Positions 7,279 through 8,184 of a DNA stretch of 8,184 nt are shown here, in pieces. Source of the stretch: Chryseobacterium sp. UBA6632 (lineage in GTDB: Bacteria; Bacteroidota; Bacteroidia; Flavobacteriales; Weeksellaceae). The stretch lies in contig DKLU01000467.1 of NCBI GenBank assembly GCA_002455915.1, forward strand, positions 1 to 8,184. Direction: 5' to 3'. A model generated the notes under the pieces. That model searched no databases, was not told where the DNA came from, and worked only from the letters and a program-made list of their open reading frames with translations. Both the position numbers and the translations under genes were made by a program. Each line of letters starts with the position of its first letter. Position 1 is the first letter of the stretch.

Positions 7279-7383
7279 TGTCATTCTGACGAAGGAAGAA
7301 TCTAAACCATTAAGATTAAAGTTTAGTTTTAAGAATATTAAGTTTAGATTCTTCACTACGCTTCGCTTCGTTCTGAATGACAA
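7279..7383. repeat. Fold-back pair of GTCATTC repeats between cutC and the beta-mannosidase gene
   Basis: The left arm (7280-7307) begins GTCATTCTGACGAAGG and ends GAAGAATCTAAAC. The right arm (7343-7382), read on the minus strand, begins GTCATTCAGAACGAAGCGAA and ends GTGAAGAATCTAAAC. The left arm lacks about 12 bases present in the right. The arms face each other across about 35 bases of AT-rich DNA and could form a long imperfect hairpin in either RNA strand. It fills most of the 166 bases between cutC and the beta-mannosidase start and could end cutC transcription, though no T run follows. No convincing promoter for the beta-mannosidase gene was found in this gap. Confidence 0.7.
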
Positions 7384-7407
7384 ACTAAACGTATATTTTT
7401 TTAATAT

Positions 7408-8070
7408 TTATTTACTCTTCAAAGCAATCACTTCATCCGCATTTGCAAAAGCCTCGCCATCAGTAATTGCAGAAGAATGAAAATATCCTGCCTTCGTAAA
7501 CTCTCGAAGTTCTTCAATATTCGTTGAACGAAGTCCACCACCGACAAGAATTTCGATTCTTCCGTTGGATAATTCAACCAGCTTTTTCAGGTTTTCTTTA
7601 CCTTCTGAAACGTTTGGTCTTTGTCCTGAGGTTAAAATTGTTTTAAAACCACATTCAATGACTTTTTCCAAAGAATTTTCTAAATCTTTTGCTCTGTCGA
7701 AAGCACGGTGAAAAGTACATGGATAGGGTTTCGCCAATTCAACCAACTCTTTATTCTGTTCAACATCAACCTCATCATTTTTATCTAAAATTCCGAAAAC
7801 GAAACCATCTACATGTAGTGATTTTAACTGAATTAAATCCGATTTCATTTGTTCAAACTCCGTGTTAGAATATGTAAAATCTCCGCCACGAGGACGAATC
7901 ATCACAAAAATCGGAATGTTAATTTTTTCTCTTAACTGTTTTGCTGTTTCAAAATCCGGTGTTGTTCCGCCTTCGCTCAGTCCGTCGCACAACTCAATTC
8001 TGTCTGCTCCGTTTTCAAAAGCAATGATGGCTGATTCAGGATTAAAGCATGCTATTTCTATTTTTGACAT
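7408..8070 (-). CDS. cutC: CutC-family TIM-barrel protein
   Basis: This is a 220-residue cytoplasmic protein of the CutC family, somewhat shorter at the C terminus than the 248 residues of E. coli CutC. The family has been linked to copper homeostasis, but that role is disputed and no enzyme activity is generally agreed. Family motifs run the length of the protein: ENGADRIELCDGLSEGG (19-35), MIRPRGGDFTYS (57-68), GFVFGILD (89-96), TFHRAFD (119-125), ILTSGQ (145-150), VGGGLR (176-181) and HSSAI near residue 198. The ATG at 8070 is fixed, because the codon before it is TAA and the N terminus SKIEIACF aligns with the family start. The ATG shares its A with the last heptamer of the upstream TTTAGGG array, so there is no normal ribosome-binding region. 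No copper gene lies nearby. Confidence 0.92.
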   Translation of the reverse strand: MSKIEIACFNPESAIIAFENGADRIELCDGLSEGGTTPDFETAKQLREKINIPIFVMIRPRGGDFTYSNTEFEQMKSDLIQLKSLHVDGFVFGILDKNDEVDVEQNKELVELAKPYPCTFHRAFDRAKDLENSLEKVIECGFKTILTSGQRPNVSEGKENLKKLVELSNGRIEILVGGGLRSTNIEELREFTKAGYFHSSAITDGEAFANADEVIALKSK

Positions 8071-8158
8071 TTAGGGTTTAGGGTTTAGGGTTTAGGGTTT
8101 AGGGTTTAGGGTTTAGGGTTTAGGGTTTAGGGTTTAGGGTTTAGGGTTTAGGGTTTAG
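8070..8158. repeat. (TTTAGGG)12 tandem heptamer array, plant-telomere type
   Basis: Twelve perfect, uninterrupted TTTAGGG units (8070-8153) are followed by a partial unit TTTAG (8154-8158), 89 bases in all. On the strand of cutC the array reads CCCTAAA and its last unit supplies the A of the ATG. Because seven is not a multiple of three, TAA occurs every 21 bases in each cutC-strand frame, and TAG likewise on the other strand, so the array cannot code for protein. The lack of any base substitution suggests recent expansion or active maintenance by slippage. The plus strand has 12 GGG tracts with TTTA loops and could form G-quadruplexes. Confidence 0.98.
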
Positions 8159-8166
8159 CAAAATTA
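8159..8166 (-). promoter_or_regulatory. Candidate -7 promoter box for cutC
   Basis: The minus strand reads TAATTTTG, a full match to TAnnTTTG, directly upstream of the TTTAGGG array. Transcription would then begin within the first repeat unit, leaving a leader of about 80 bases made of CCCTAAA units. The -33 TTG would lie at or just beyond the right edge and cannot be seen. Confidence 0.5.
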
Positions 8167-8184
8167 ATTTCTAATTTCTAATTT
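8165..8184. repeat. Second heptamer array (TAATTTC), runs off the window
   Basis: Two perfect TAATTTC units (8165-8171, 8172-8178) and six bases of a third (8179-8184) reach the right edge, so the array may be longer. On the cutC strand it reads as GAAATTA units and would fill the spacer between the -7 and -33 promoter boxes. Confidence 0.75.

Noticed and set aside
7381..7388. Possible -7 box for the beta-mannosidase gene (TTAGTTTG on the minus strand)
   Set aside because: It has a mismatch in the important second base, no TTG at the right distance, and lies at the edge of the repeat arm, more than 130 bases before the start.
8070..8158. Telomere or end of a linear replicon, or eukaryotic contamination
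   Set aside because: The array is internal, is followed by ordinary AT-rich sequence at 8159-8184 and shares a base with the start codon of an intact bacterial gene. A chimeric join exactly at an ATG is unlikely.
8070..8184. CRISPR array
   Set aside because: The units are 7 bases long and directly adjacent, with no spacers, and no cas gene is present.

Overview
The window looks like chromosomal DNA from an AT-rich member of the Bacteroidota, most probably a Flavobacteriia of the Chryseobacterium type. The evidence is the low GC, the absence of Shine-Dalgarno sequences before the genes, several matches to the Bacteroidota -7 promoter box TAnnTTTG, the style of the proteins, and intergenic repeats of a kind common in that group. 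All five genes lie on the minus strand, so transcription runs from high to low coordinates. This placement rests on recognition alone, without a database search.

Layout in transcription order, from the right edge. Positions 8070-8184 hold an array of 12 perfect TTTAGGG heptamers plus a partial one, a perfect -7 box, and a second heptamer array (TAATTTC). cutC (7408-8070) starts exactly where the TTTAGGG array ends. A 163-base gap with a fold-back inverted repeat follows. Next is an exported GH2 beta-mannosidase (4773-7241) with a clear hairpin terminator, then an AEC-family membrane transporter (3761-4669) with its own good promoter. A 590-base region (3171-3760) has no credible gene but is packed with dispersed repeats, one strong hairpin element and a degenerate heptamer run. 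Then come priA (723-3170, TTG start) and the 5' two thirds of a signal-peptide-bearing D-Ala-D-Ala carboxypeptidase of the PBP4/DacB type (1-560), which runs off the left edge.

The genes do not form an obvious pathway. They are an envelope peptidoglycan enzyme, a replication-restart helicase, a carrier of unknown substrate, a glycosidase and a CutC-family TIM-barrel protein. Gaps of 100-590 bases with promoters or terminators suggest mostly separate transcription units. All coding sequences appear intact; no transposase, prophage, CRISPR, tRNA or rRNA was seen.

The most unusual feature is upstream of cutC. The predicted 5' untranslated region is almost wholly plant-telomere-type heptamers, the -7 box sits between two different heptamer arrays, and the array runs into the A of the ATG. 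This could be a length-variable control region, but that is inference.
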